From: BS750m-G77 sp043797735
GTDB taxonomy: Bacteria > Omnitrophota > Gorgyraeia > Gygaellales > Profunditerraquicolaceae
Length of the DNA stretch: 7,870 bases
NCBI GenBank assembly: GCA_043797735.1
Contig: JAZDPH010000073.1
Coordinates: 1-7,870 of the forward strand
Direction of reading: 5' to 3'
The position numbers were made by a program, and so were the translations under genes. The notes beneath the pieces were generated by a model. The model saw nothing but the letters and a program-made list of their open reading frames with translations. It was not told the origin of the DNA and searched no databases. Numbering within the stretch: position 1 is the stretch's first letter; every line of letters starts with the position of its first letter. Shown piece by piece: positions 1 through 5,811 of this stretch.

Positions 1-15
1 TCTATAACCAACTTT

Positions 16-109
16 TGTCATTGCGAGCGACCGCAGGGAGCGAAGCAATCCCAAACTTATCGACGAGATTGCTTCGTCAGCCGTCTTCGACGGCTTCCTC
101 GCAATGACG
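16..109. repeat. Palindromic REP/MITE-like intergenic element, copy 1
   Basis: This is a nested inverted-repeat element in non-coding DNA. The outer arms are GTCATTGCGAG (17-27) and CTCGCAATGAC (98-108), a perfect 11-bp match. An inner pair, CGAAGCAATC (41-50) and GATTGCTTCG (67-76), is a perfect 10-bp match. A third hairpin, AGCCGTC/GACGGCT (79-85/89-95), has a 3-nt loop. The whole can fold as a branched structure. A related element with the same outer and inner arms lies at 4801-4906. Elements with TCATTGCGAG ends and GAAGCAATC cores are familiar as dispersed repeats in many environmental bacterial genomes. No transposase is present, so a non-autonomous or REP-type origin is an inference. 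Confidence 0.85.
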
Positions 110-177
110 GATAATGGTATTGCGACACAGTCTGAATGACAGCGGGTTCGGATTTAAGGCTATTGGGAAAGATAAAT

Positions 178-1107
178 ATGGCTGAGATGTTTTATCAACG
201 CGACGTTTACGGCGAGACGCTGGTTGAACTGGGCAAGAGCAATAAGGATATTATTGTTCTTGATGCCGATTTATCCGGCTCAACGCGCACAAAGTTGTTC
301 GCCAAGGAATTTCCGGAGAGGTTTTTTAATTTCGGGGTGGCGGAGCAGAATATGATGGCTTCTGCCGCCGGCTTTGCCTCCTGCGGCAAGACCGTCTTTG
401 TCTCTACTTTCGCCATTTTTGCGACCGGCAGGGCCTGGGATCAGGCCAGAAACAGCGTCAGCTACAATAATTTTAACGTCAAGATAGTCGCCACCCATGC
501 CGGCCTCACCGTCGGGCCCGACGGGGCAAGCCATCAGGCGCTGGAGGATATAGCGCTCATGCGCGTAATCCCCAATATGAAGATTATCGTTCCCTGCGAC
601 GGGCCGCAGGCCCGCGAGGCGATAATTACGGCGGCAACTACCCCGGGCCCCTTTTATGTGCGCCTGGGCAGGGCCAAAGTCCCCACCATAGAAAACAAGG
701 GGGAGTTTAAATTCGCCAGGGCGCAGGTTTTATCCAGCGGCAAAGACGTAACCATTATTGCCTGCGGGGTGATGGTTGAGCGGGCCCTTGCGGCGGTAAA
801 AAACCTTGCCGCCGTCCGGATACAGGCAGGGGTAATCAATATGCACACCATTAAGCCATTGGATACAGAGAGCGTTATTAAAGCCGCCCGTTCCAGCCGC
901 AGTATTGTTGTCTGCGAGGAGCATTCTGTCGTCGGGGGGCTGGCGTCGGCCATAGATGAAATAGTAGCGGAGAGCCATCCGATCAAGGTTTTGCGGCTGG
1001 CAATAAAAAACAGGTTTGGCCAGTCCGGCTCGCCGGACGAGCTTTTAAAGGAATACAATCTTACCACAAGCGATATCGAAAAAGCGGCGATAGCATCCTT
1101 AGTCTGA
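178..1107 (+). CDS. Transketolase, C-terminal subunit (split transketolase)
   Basis: About 309 aa. It matches the pyrimidine-binding and C-terminal domains of a two-subunit transketolase, which moves two-carbon ketol units between sugar phosphates using thiamine diphosphate in the cytosol. The N-terminal diphosphate-binding half is not in the window and would be expected just upstream. Visible motifs are RDVYGETL near the start, FGVAEQNM with the cofactor-activating Glu at about residue 56, THAG at about 106-109, GPDGASHQ at about 113-120, and a C-terminal domain with GVINMHTIKPLD and VCEEHSVVGGL. I chose ATG 178 because it places the conserved RDVYGETL close to the N-terminus. ATG 136 would add 14 unrelated residues, and ATG 187 is also possible. 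No strong Shine-Dalgarno is visible. ispE follows one base after the stop, so the two are probably co-transcribed. The related C-terminal half of DXS is the main alternative, but motif order favours transketolase. Confidence 0.88.
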   Translation: MAEMFYQRDVYGETLVELGKSNKDIIVLDADLSGSTRTKLFAKEFPERFFNFGVAEQNMMASAAGFASCGKTVFVSTFAIFATGRAWDQARNSVSYNNFNVKIVATHAGLTVGPDGASHQALEDIALMRVIPNMKIIVPCDGPQAREAIITAATTPGPFYVRLGRAKVPTIENKGEFKFARAQVLSSGKDVTIIACGVMVERALAAVKNLAAVRIQAGVINMHTIKPLDTESVIKAARSSRSIVVCEEHSVVGGLASAIDEIVAESHPIKVLRLAIKNRFGQSGSPDELLKEYNLTTSDIEKAAIASLV

Positions 1108-1108
1108 A

Positions 1109-2017
1109 GTGGCTAAACTCATTCTTAACTCTTACGCCAAATTAAACCTCTACCTGGCGGTCCTGAATAAGCGCAGGGATAATTACCATAATATAAAGAC
1201 TTTATTTGAAAGAATAAGCCTTGCTGACCGGCTTATCCTTTCCCCACGCGAGGATGCTAAGATAAAAGTTTCCTGCAGGCACCCCGGCGTGCCCAAAGAC
1301 AGCTCTAACCTTTGTTATCAGGGCGCGGAGTTATTAAGAAAGAGTTTTAATATCAAAAAGGGACTCCAGATCCGCCTGATCAAGCGCATACCCGTAGGCG
1401 CCGGCTTAGGCGGCGGCTCCTCTAACGCCGCAACCCTGCTTTGGGGCTTAAACCGGTTTTGGAGGCTGAATCTCTCCCGAAAAAAACTCCTTGTTCTTGC
1501 CGCAAAGCTCGGCAGTGACGTTCCTTTTTTTATTCATAATACCTCTTTTGCCATTGGGAGCGGGCGCGGAGAGAAAATAAAGCCTTTGGGGCCCGGGCGG
1601 CTTCCTAAATTATGGCACGTTATCGTTGTCCCTGATTTTGAGGTTTCCACCCCCCTGATTTATGGGAAATGGGACCAATTCAGGAGGCGTAAAACTTGTT
1701 GTAAATCTTGCAGTTCTGGATTGACAATACCAGAATTTGATGTTAAAATATTAACTTCGGTATTATCTAAAGATACCCTTGGTTTGGCGGGGGGAATTCT
1801 TTTTAACGGCCTGGAGGAGGCTGCGTTCAGGGCGTATCCGGAAATAAAGCGCGTTAAAGACAGCCTCGTAAGTTTAGGCATAAATTCTGTCCTGATGTCC
1901 GGCAGCGGGCCTGCGGTATTCGGTATCGTATCTTCCAGAAAGGAGGCCTTGGCCTTACGCGGGAAAATCAGGGGCATTGAAAAATCCTGGCGCGTTTTTA
2001 CAGCCAGCACGCTTTAA
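1109..2017 (+). CDS. ispE: 4-diphosphocytidyl-2-C-methyl-D-erythritol kinase
   Basis: 302 aa, near the usual family length. It is a GHMP-superfamily kinase that phosphorylates CDP-methylerythritol with ATP, the fourth step of the non-mevalonate isoprenoid pathway, in the cytosol. Visible motifs are the N-terminal SYAKLNL (Lys11 is the expected catalytic lysine), the glycine-rich ATP loop PVGAGLGGGSSNAA at residues 95-108, KLGSDVPFF with the catalytic Asp at 137, and the C-terminal GHMP motif SGSGP at 264-268. The start is GTG 1109, one base after the transketolase stop. No convincing Shine-Dalgarno is seen, so translational coupling is likely. A variable stretch at about residues 195-205 carries three cysteines (CCxxC), which is probably a lineage detail. 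spoVG follows after 39 nt. Confidence 0.95.
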   Translation: MAKLILNSYAKLNLYLAVLNKRRDNYHNIKTLFERISLADRLILSPREDAKIKVSCRHPGVPKDSSNLCYQGAELLRKSFNIKKGLQIRLIKRIPVGAGLGGGSSNAATLLWGLNRFWRLNLSRKKLLVLAAKLGSDVPFFIHNTSFAIGSGRGEKIKPLGPGRLPKLWHVIVVPDFEVSTPLIYGKWDQFRRRKTCCKSCSSGLTIPEFDVKILTSVLSKDTLGLAGGILFNGLEEAAFRAYPEIKRVKDSLVSLGINSVLMSGSGPAVFGIVSSRKEALALRGKIRGIEKSWRVFTASTL

Positions 2018-2043
2018 AACCAAAGATGCGGCTTTAGAGAAGG

Positions 2044-2048
2044 GGAGG
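2044..2048 (+). promoter_or_regulatory. Ribosome binding site of spoVG
   Basis: GGAGG lies 8 nt before ATG 2057 within a purine-rich run. It gives spoVG its own strong translation start in the 39-nt gap after ispE. Confidence 0.75.
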
Positions 2049-2056
2049 GTGAGCCG

Positions 2057-2455
2057 ATGGAGATTACCGAGGTTAGAGTAGTTCTTAAGGATTCGCCGGA
2101 TAAAAAACTAAAAGCCTATACTACGGTTACCTTTGATGATGCTTTCGTGGTGCGAAATATAAAAGTGATTGAGGGCACAAGCGGCCTGTTTATCGCCATG
2201 CCTTCAAGGAAGGTTAAACAGCCCTGTTCCAAATGCAACTTTAAAAACGAGATACGCAGTAAATACTGTAATCAATGCGGGGCGCAGTTGCCTTTGGTAT
2301 CCAGGCCCATGACCGCAGATGCCCCAGGCAATACTCAATTGGAGCATAAGGATATCGCTCATCCCATAACGCAGCCATTCAGGGAACACCTGCAGAAACG
2401 TGTCCTGGAGGCATACGAGCAGGAGAAGGCAAAAGGCCAGCAGGGCCCGGTATAA
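2057..2455 (+). CDS. spoVG: SpoVG family nucleic-acid-binding regulator with inserted zinc-ribbon motif
   Basis: 132 aa, against roughly 85-100 aa for typical SpoVG. SpoVG is a small DNA/RNA-binding regulator linked to septation, sporulation and gene control in Firmicutes. In non-sporulating phyla its role is not well defined. The N-terminal part shows MEITEVRVVL, FDDAFVVRNIKVIEG and GLFIAMPSRK (residues 1-52), and the C-terminal part shows the family signature DIAHPI at 99-104 followed by a helix. Between them, residues 53-98 hold an extra segment with CxxC-x10-CxxC (Cys57, 60, 71, 74), a zinc-ribbon-like pattern placed where canonical SpoVG has a short loop. The ATG start is supported by GGAGG with 8-nt spacing. 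The tRNA-Gln begins 7 nt after the stop, so both are probably on one transcript. The family call is firm; zinc binding is an inference. Confidence 0.9.
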   Translation: MEITEVRVVLKDSPDKKLKAYTTVTFDDAFVVRNIKVIEGTSGLFIAMPSRKVKQPCSKCNFKNEIRSKYCNQCGAQLPLVSRPMTADAPGNTQLEHKDIAHPITQPFREHLQKRVLEAYEQEKAKGQQGPV

Positions 2456-2462
2456 AATCCTT

Positions 2463-2533
2463 TGGGATGTCGTCCAATGGTAGGACACGAGAATTTGGGT
2501 CTCGCTATCATGGTTCGAGTCCATGCGTCCCAA
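2463..2533 (+). tRNA. tRNA-Gln (anticodon UUG)
   Basis: A complete cloverleaf can be drawn by hand. The acceptor stem is TGGGATG (2463-2469) with CGTCCCA (2526-2532), including one G-T pair. The D stem is GTCC/GGAC (2472-2475/2483-2486) with loop AATGGTA. The anticodon stem is CGAGA/TCTCG (2488-2492/2500-2504) with loop ATTTGGG and anticodon TTG at 2495-2497. The variable loop is 4 nt. The T stem is CATGG/CCATG (2509-2513/2521-2525) with loop TTCGAGT. The discriminator is A2533 and CCA is not encoded. U1-A72 at the end of the acceptor stem is typical of glutamine tRNAs. It sits between spoVG and glmU with gaps of 7 and 13 nt, so it must be cut out of a mixed transcript or made from a promoter inside spoVG. 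Confidence 0.95.
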
Positions 2534-2546
2534 CTATAAAAGATAT

Positions 2547-3833
2547 ATGAATAACCTGGCAATTATAATTTTGGCGGCGGGCAAGGGCAAGCGGATGAAA
2601 TCCAAGCTTCCTAAGGCCCTGCATCCGCTTTGCGGCCGGCCGATGCTTAAATATGTTCTGGATTTGGCGCGCAGCCTGAAGGCAAAGGAGGCCGTGGTGG
2701 TAGCCGGGCACGGCTATAAAGAAGTAAAGAAAATAGTTCCCGCGGGGAAAATAAGAGTAGTTTTGCAGAAGAAACTCTTAGGCAGCGGCGATGCCGTCAA
2801 GTGCGCGCTTAGTTCGGGTTTGAAGGGCTTTAAGGGGACGGTTCTGGTGCTTTACAGCGACGTGCCCTTGTTAAAAAAAGAAACCCTTAAAAAACTCTTA
2901 AAATACCACATAGAAAACAAAGTAGACGCCACCCTCTTGAGCGTACAGTTAAATAAACCCGCCGGTTACGGCCGCCTGCTCAGGGATAAATATTATACTG
3001 TCCGCCAAATTGTGGAAGAGAATGATGCCAATGACGCCCAAAAACAGATAAAAGAGGTCAATACCGGAATCGTATGTTTTAATAAAGAGAAACTCTCATC
3101 TCTTTTAACGGGCCTTAAGCCTAATAGCCGTAAAAAAGAATATTATCTTACCGATATCATCAAGGCTTTTTATGAAAAAGGCTATCTGGTAGACGCGGTA
3201 AAGGCAGAGGATGCCGATGAGGCGATGGGGGTAAATTCCCGCGTTGACTTAAGCCGCGCCAATGCCTTTATGCAGCAGAGGATTATCAAGGGCCTTATGG
3301 AGCAGGGCATTACCGTTGTCTCCCCCGAGCATACTTTTATAAATTATGGGGCAAAAATAGGGCGCGATACCGTTATTTATCCCTTTACTGTAATTGAGAG
3401 TGATGTTAAAATCGGAAAACGCTGTTTTATAGGGCCCTTTGCCCATTTAAGGCAAAATACGGTCCTGGAAGATGATGTAGTGGCGGGTAATTTTATTGAA
3501 ACGGTGCGTTCAAGGCTGGGCGCTGGCACCCTGGCAAAACATTTCTCTTATATCGGAGACAGCCGTATCGGCCGCAAGGTCAATATCGGCGCGGGCAGTG
3601 TTTCCGCCAATTTTGACGGTAAAAAGAAGAACCTTACGGTTATAGATAACGGCGCCTTCATCGGCTCAAATACCGTTTTGGTTGCGCCGGTCAAAATAGG
3701 CAGGGCCGCGGTAACCGGGGCAGGTTCGGCAGTGACCAGGGATGTGCCCGCTAATACGGTTGTCGTGGGCGTACCTGCGAGAGCGTTAAAAAAGTTAACC
3801 TCATTAAAACAAGGAGCGCTAAAAGATGGATAA
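2547..3833 (+). CDS. glmU: Bifunctional UDP-GlcNAc pyrophosphorylase / glucosamine-1-phosphate N-acetyltransferase
   Basis: 428 aa, slightly shorter than the E. coli enzyme (456). It acetylates glucosamine-1-phosphate and then couples it to UTP to give UDP-GlcNAc for peptidoglycan and lipopolysaccharide, in the cytosol. The N-terminal nucleotidyltransferase domain (about 1-230) shows LAAGKGKRMKSKLPKALHPL (residues 9-28), LGSGDAV, VLYSDVPLL (Asp105), PAGYGR and NTG. The C-terminal left-handed beta-helix (about 250-410) shows hexapeptide repeats, the catalytic His332 in KHFSY, NIGAG and NFDG. By alignment from memory, the position of E. coli Lys351 is Val320, while Arg302, Tyr335, Asn346, Asn355 and Lys361 match active-site residues. 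I chose ATG 2547 because earlier starts lie inside the tRNA. There is no Shine-Dalgarno and only 13 AT-rich nt after the tRNA. It overlaps prs by 8 bp. Confidence 0.96.
   Translation: MNNLAIIILAAGKGKRMKSKLPKALHPLCGRPMLKYVLDLARSLKAKEAVVVAGHGYKEVKKIVPAGKIRVVLQKKLLGSGDAVKCALSSGLKGFKGTVLVLYSDVPLLKKETLKKLLKYHIENKVDATLLSVQLNKPAGYGRLLRDKYYTVRQIVEENDANDAQKQIKEVNTGIVCFNKEKLSSLLTGLKPNSRKKEYYLTDIIKAFYEKGYLVDAVKAEDADEAMGVNSRVDLSRANAFMQQRIIKGLMEQGITVVSPEHTFINYGAKIGRDTVIYPFTVIESDVKIGKRCFIGPFAHLRQNTVLEDDVVAGNFIETVRSRLGAGTLAKHFSYIGDSRIGRKVNIGAGSVSANFDGKKKNLTVIDNGAFIGSNTVLVAPVKIGRAAVTGAGSAVTRDVPANTVVVGVPARALKKLTSLKQGALKDG
3811..3816 (+). promoter_or_regulatory. Ribosome binding site of prs, inside glmU
   Basis: AAGGAG lies 9 nt before ATG 3826, inside the last codons of glmU. 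It supports the overlapping start of prs and translation coupled to glmU. Confidence 0.8.
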
Positions 3834-4764
3834 GTTGGCGATATTTAGCGGTAACGCGAATCCCGAATTAGCCGGGAATATCTGCAAGTTCCTGAAGATT
3901 AAATTATCCGATGCGTTGGTGAGCAGGTTTAGCGATGATGAGGCGCGGGTGAAGATTAACGAGAACGTGCGCGGGAAAGACGTTTTTGTAATACAGCCGA
4001 CCTGCCCGTCGGTAAACGACCATTTAATGGAACTTTTGATTATGATCGACGCGCTAAGGAGGTCTTCGGCCCAGCGCATTACGGCGGTGATCCCCTACTT
4101 TGGTTATGCGCGGCAGGACAGGAAAGACCAGCCGCGGGTGCCCATTACGGCAAAACTGGTAGCCAATCTCCTGACCTCCACCGGAGCTAACAGGGTTTTG
4201 ACCTTGGATTTGCATGCCGGCCAGATTCAGGGATTTTTTGACATACCCTTAGACCATCTTTTCGCCATAGGCGTTTTTCAGGATTATATTACAGAGTTGA
4301 AGTTAAAAGATATAGTAGTCGTTTCCCCGGATGTAGGCAGTATCAAGATGGCCCGGGCTTATGCCAAGAGAATCAGCGGCAGCCTTGCCATAATAGACAA
4401 AAGGCGCATCTCTCCGGATAAGGCCGAGGCGGTGCATATACTCGGCGAGGTAGAAGGAAAGAACGCTATTATCGTTGACGACCTTATTGCCACGGCGGGT
4501 TCTCTGGTTGAGGCGGCGGGGGCCCTAAAGAAAGCCGGGGCAAAATCAATTATGGCGGCAATAACGCACGGAGTTTTATCCGGCCCGGCGATAGAGCGCA
4601 TAGATAAGTGCAAGGAGTTAAAGGAGCTTTTAATTACCGACAGCATTCCGCTTGCCGAAAACAAGCGGCACCCCAAAATTAAGGTATTGTCGGTAGCCAA
4701 TCTTTTGGGAGAGGCGATAAAAAGGATTCATAACGAAGAGTCGGTAAGTTGTTTATTTGATTAA
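3826..4764 (+). CDS. prs: Ribose-phosphate pyrophosphokinase (PRPP synthetase)
   Basis: 312 aa, the normal length for a class I enzyme. It transfers diphosphate from ATP to ribose-5-phosphate to give PRPP for purine, pyrimidine, histidine, tryptophan and NAD synthesis, in the cytosol. Visible motifs are FSGNANPELA at residues 7-16, SRFSDDEARVKI, YFGYARQDRKDQPRVPITAK at 91-110, DLHAGQIQGFFDIP with His130, SPDVGS at 167-172, and the PRPP loop VDDLIATAGS at 217-226. Residue 222 is Ala where E. coli and B. subtilis Prs have Asp. ATG 3826 overlaps the end of glmU and has AAGGAG 9 nt upstream. A gene-free gap with a palindromic element follows, so the transcript may end or be processed there. The glmU-prs-rplY-pth order is seen in several bacterial groups. 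Confidence 0.96.
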   Translation: MDKLAIFSGNANPELAGNICKFLKIKLSDALVSRFSDDEARVKINENVRGKDVFVIQPTCPSVNDHLMELLIMIDALRRSSAQRITAVIPYFGYARQDRKDQPRVPITAKLVANLLTSTGANRVLTLDLHAGQIQGFFDIPLDHLFAIGVFQDYITELKLKDIVVVSPDVGSIKMARAYAKRISGSLAIIDKRRISPDKAEAVHILGEVEGKNAIIVDDLIATAGSLVEAAGALKKAGAKSIMAAITHGVLSGPAIERIDKCKELKELLITDSIPLAENKRHPKIKVLSVANLLGEAIKRIHNEESVSCLFD

Positions 4765-4800
4765 CTTATTAACTACAGTAACTAATAGAAACGCAACAAT

Positions 4801-4906
4801 TGTCATTGCGACCCCGAGCAAAGCGAGGGGGAAGCAATCTCAAAAACGTGATTGCTTTGTCGCGCTTCCTGCCTGCCGGCAGGCAGGCGCGCTCCTCGCA
4901 ATGACA
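4801..4906. repeat. Palindromic REP/MITE-like intergenic element, copy 2
   Basis: The outer arms TGTCATTGCG (4801-4810) and CGCAATGACA (4897-4906) are a perfect 10-bp inverted repeat. The inner arms AAGCAATC (4832-4839) and GATTGCTT (4850-4857) are a perfect 8-bp match. Between 4868 and 4887 lies a perfect 20-bp palindrome whose left half is CCTGCCTGCC. A further GC-rich stem, CCCC/GGGG, surrounds a short loop near 4812-4830. The arms match copy 1 at 16-109. The gap from the prs stop to rplY (4765-4953) otherwise shows no gene or clear promoter. No T-run follows the stem, so an intrinsic terminator is not supported. Confidence 0.87.
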
Positions 4907-4953
4907 GGGCATTTAATGCGCTTGTATTAGCAACCAGCGAGGCAGCTAATATT

Positions 4954-5670
4954 ATGGAAAAGATAATTTTATCCGCGGCAATAAGAAAAGATTTAGGCAG
5001 GGGCAAGGTTAAGGATCTAAGGGATAAGGGGCTTATCCCGGCGGTAGTTTATGCGCAGGGCAAACAGGCTTTGTCCTTACAGGTTTCCCGGAGCGAGCTC
5101 TTGAGGCTGGTGCATGAGCACCATAATATAGAGAGCGTGGTGATTAACCTTGAGGTTAAAGATGATAAAAAAGAAAAGGCAAGGGCCTGCTTGATTAAAG
5201 AGATTCAGTATGAGCCGGTGCACGGGGAGATACTGCATGTAGACTTTCATGAGGTTTCGCTGACCAAGGCCATTAAGGTTAATGTGCCGGTGGCGGCCAA
5301 GGGCGAGCCTATAGGGGTTAAGCAGGAGGGGGGGTCTTTGGAGCATAATCTCTGGGAGGTTGAAGTTGAGTGCCTGCCCACAAACATCCCCGAGAATATC
5401 GAGGTTGACGTAAGCAAAATGAAGTTGGGGGATGCCATACACGTCAGAGAGTTAGTGGTGCCTGCGGGGGTTACGGTCTTGAATGCCCCGGAAGCAACAG
5501 TTCTCTCCATAGCCGAGCCGATGAAAGAGGCGGCCCCGGCAGAATCCGTTGAAGGCGAGGCCCCGCAGGAACCGGAAGTGATCAAGGAAAAGAAGGAAGC
5601 CCCTGCCGAAGAGGGCCAGGCAGAGGGAAAAGAGGGCAAAGAGAAGAAAGAGAAAAAGGAAGAGAAGTGA
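4954..5670 (+). CDS. rplY: 50S ribosomal protein L25, CTC/TL5 type
   Basis: 238 aa. It binds 5S rRNA in the large ribosomal subunit, and in some bacteria the longer CTC form is a general stress protein. Residues 1 to about 95 form the L25 5S-binding domain (RKDLGRGKVKDLRDKGLIPA, then EIQYEPVHGEILHVDF). Residues 96 to about 188 form the TL5/CTC C-terminal domain (VSLTKAIKVNVPV through VLSIAEP). Residues 189-238 are a low-complexity tail rich in Glu, Lys, Ala and Pro, common in this form. I chose ATG 4954, with GAGG 11 nt upstream. The frame stays open back to a TTG at 4852, but that extension reads through the palindromic element and gives a Cys/Arg-rich peptide unlike L25. Confidence 0.95.
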   Translation: MEKIILSAAIRKDLGRGKVKDLRDKGLIPAVVYAQGKQALSLQVSRSELLRLVHEHHNIESVVINLEVKDDKKEKARACLIKEIQYEPVHGEILHVDFHEVSLTKAIKVNVPVAAKGEPIGVKQEGGSLEHNLWEVEVECLPTNIPENIEVDVSKMKLGDAIHVRELVVPAGVTVLNAPEATVLSIAEPMKEAAPAESVEGEAPQEPEVIKEKKEAPAEEGQAEGKEGKEKKEKKEEK

Positions 5671-5679
5671 TGTTAGGGT

Positions 5680-5791
5680 GGATATCCGGATATCCGGATA
5701 TCCGGTAGTGGGTATCTGGATATCGGGGTATCCGGTAGAAGTTTTTCCGGATATCCTGATACACTGATATTCGCATCCGGATAACCGGATG
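5680..5791. repeat. Degenerate GGATATCC palindrome field
   Basis: Three perfect tandem copies of the self-complementary octamer GGATATCC run at 5680-5703, a 24-bp perfect palindrome. Decayed relatives follow (GGTATC at 5711, GGATATC at 5718, GGTATCC at 5727), then another exact copy at 5749-5756 and GATAT near 5765. The field ends in a hairpin at 5774-5791. It fills the gap between rplY and pth. No coding gene is visible in it. Both strands read alike because the unit is self-complementary. Confidence 0.85.
5774..5791 (+). other. Hairpin just upstream of pth
   Basis: CATCCGG (5774-5780) pairs perfectly with CCGGATG (5785-5791) around an ATAA loop, giving a 7-bp stem. It ends 20 nt before ATG 5812 and 5 nt before ATG 5797. 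No T-run follows, so it is not an intrinsic terminator. It could affect ribosome loading on pth. Confidence 0.6.
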
Positions 5792-5811
5792 ACCCGATGC
5801 CCGCATTTAAA

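Noticed and set aside
2488..2504. Reading the tRNA anticodon as UGG (proline)
   Set aside because: The 7-nt loop is ATTTGGG with three T, so positions 34-36 are TTG. The U1-A72 acceptor end also fits glutamine.
2204..2562. Minus-strand frames across spoVG and the tRNA
   Set aside because: They run through the tRNA gene on the opposite strand and have no family features.
4749..4787. Possible promoter upstream of rplY (TTGTTT or TTGATT with an AT-rich -10)
   Set aside because: No hexamer with correct spacing comes close to TATAAT. The region is AT-rich and matches are at chance level.
4801..4906. Palindromic element as an intrinsic terminator after prs
   Set aside because: The stems are strong, but no T-run follows the 3' arm (GGGCATTTAATGCG), so standard terminator features are missing.
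5582..5806. Minus-strand frame with repeated GYPDI-like peptides across the GGATATCC field
   Set aside because: The peptide repeats follow from the DNA repeat itself, and the frame continues antisense into the rplY tail.
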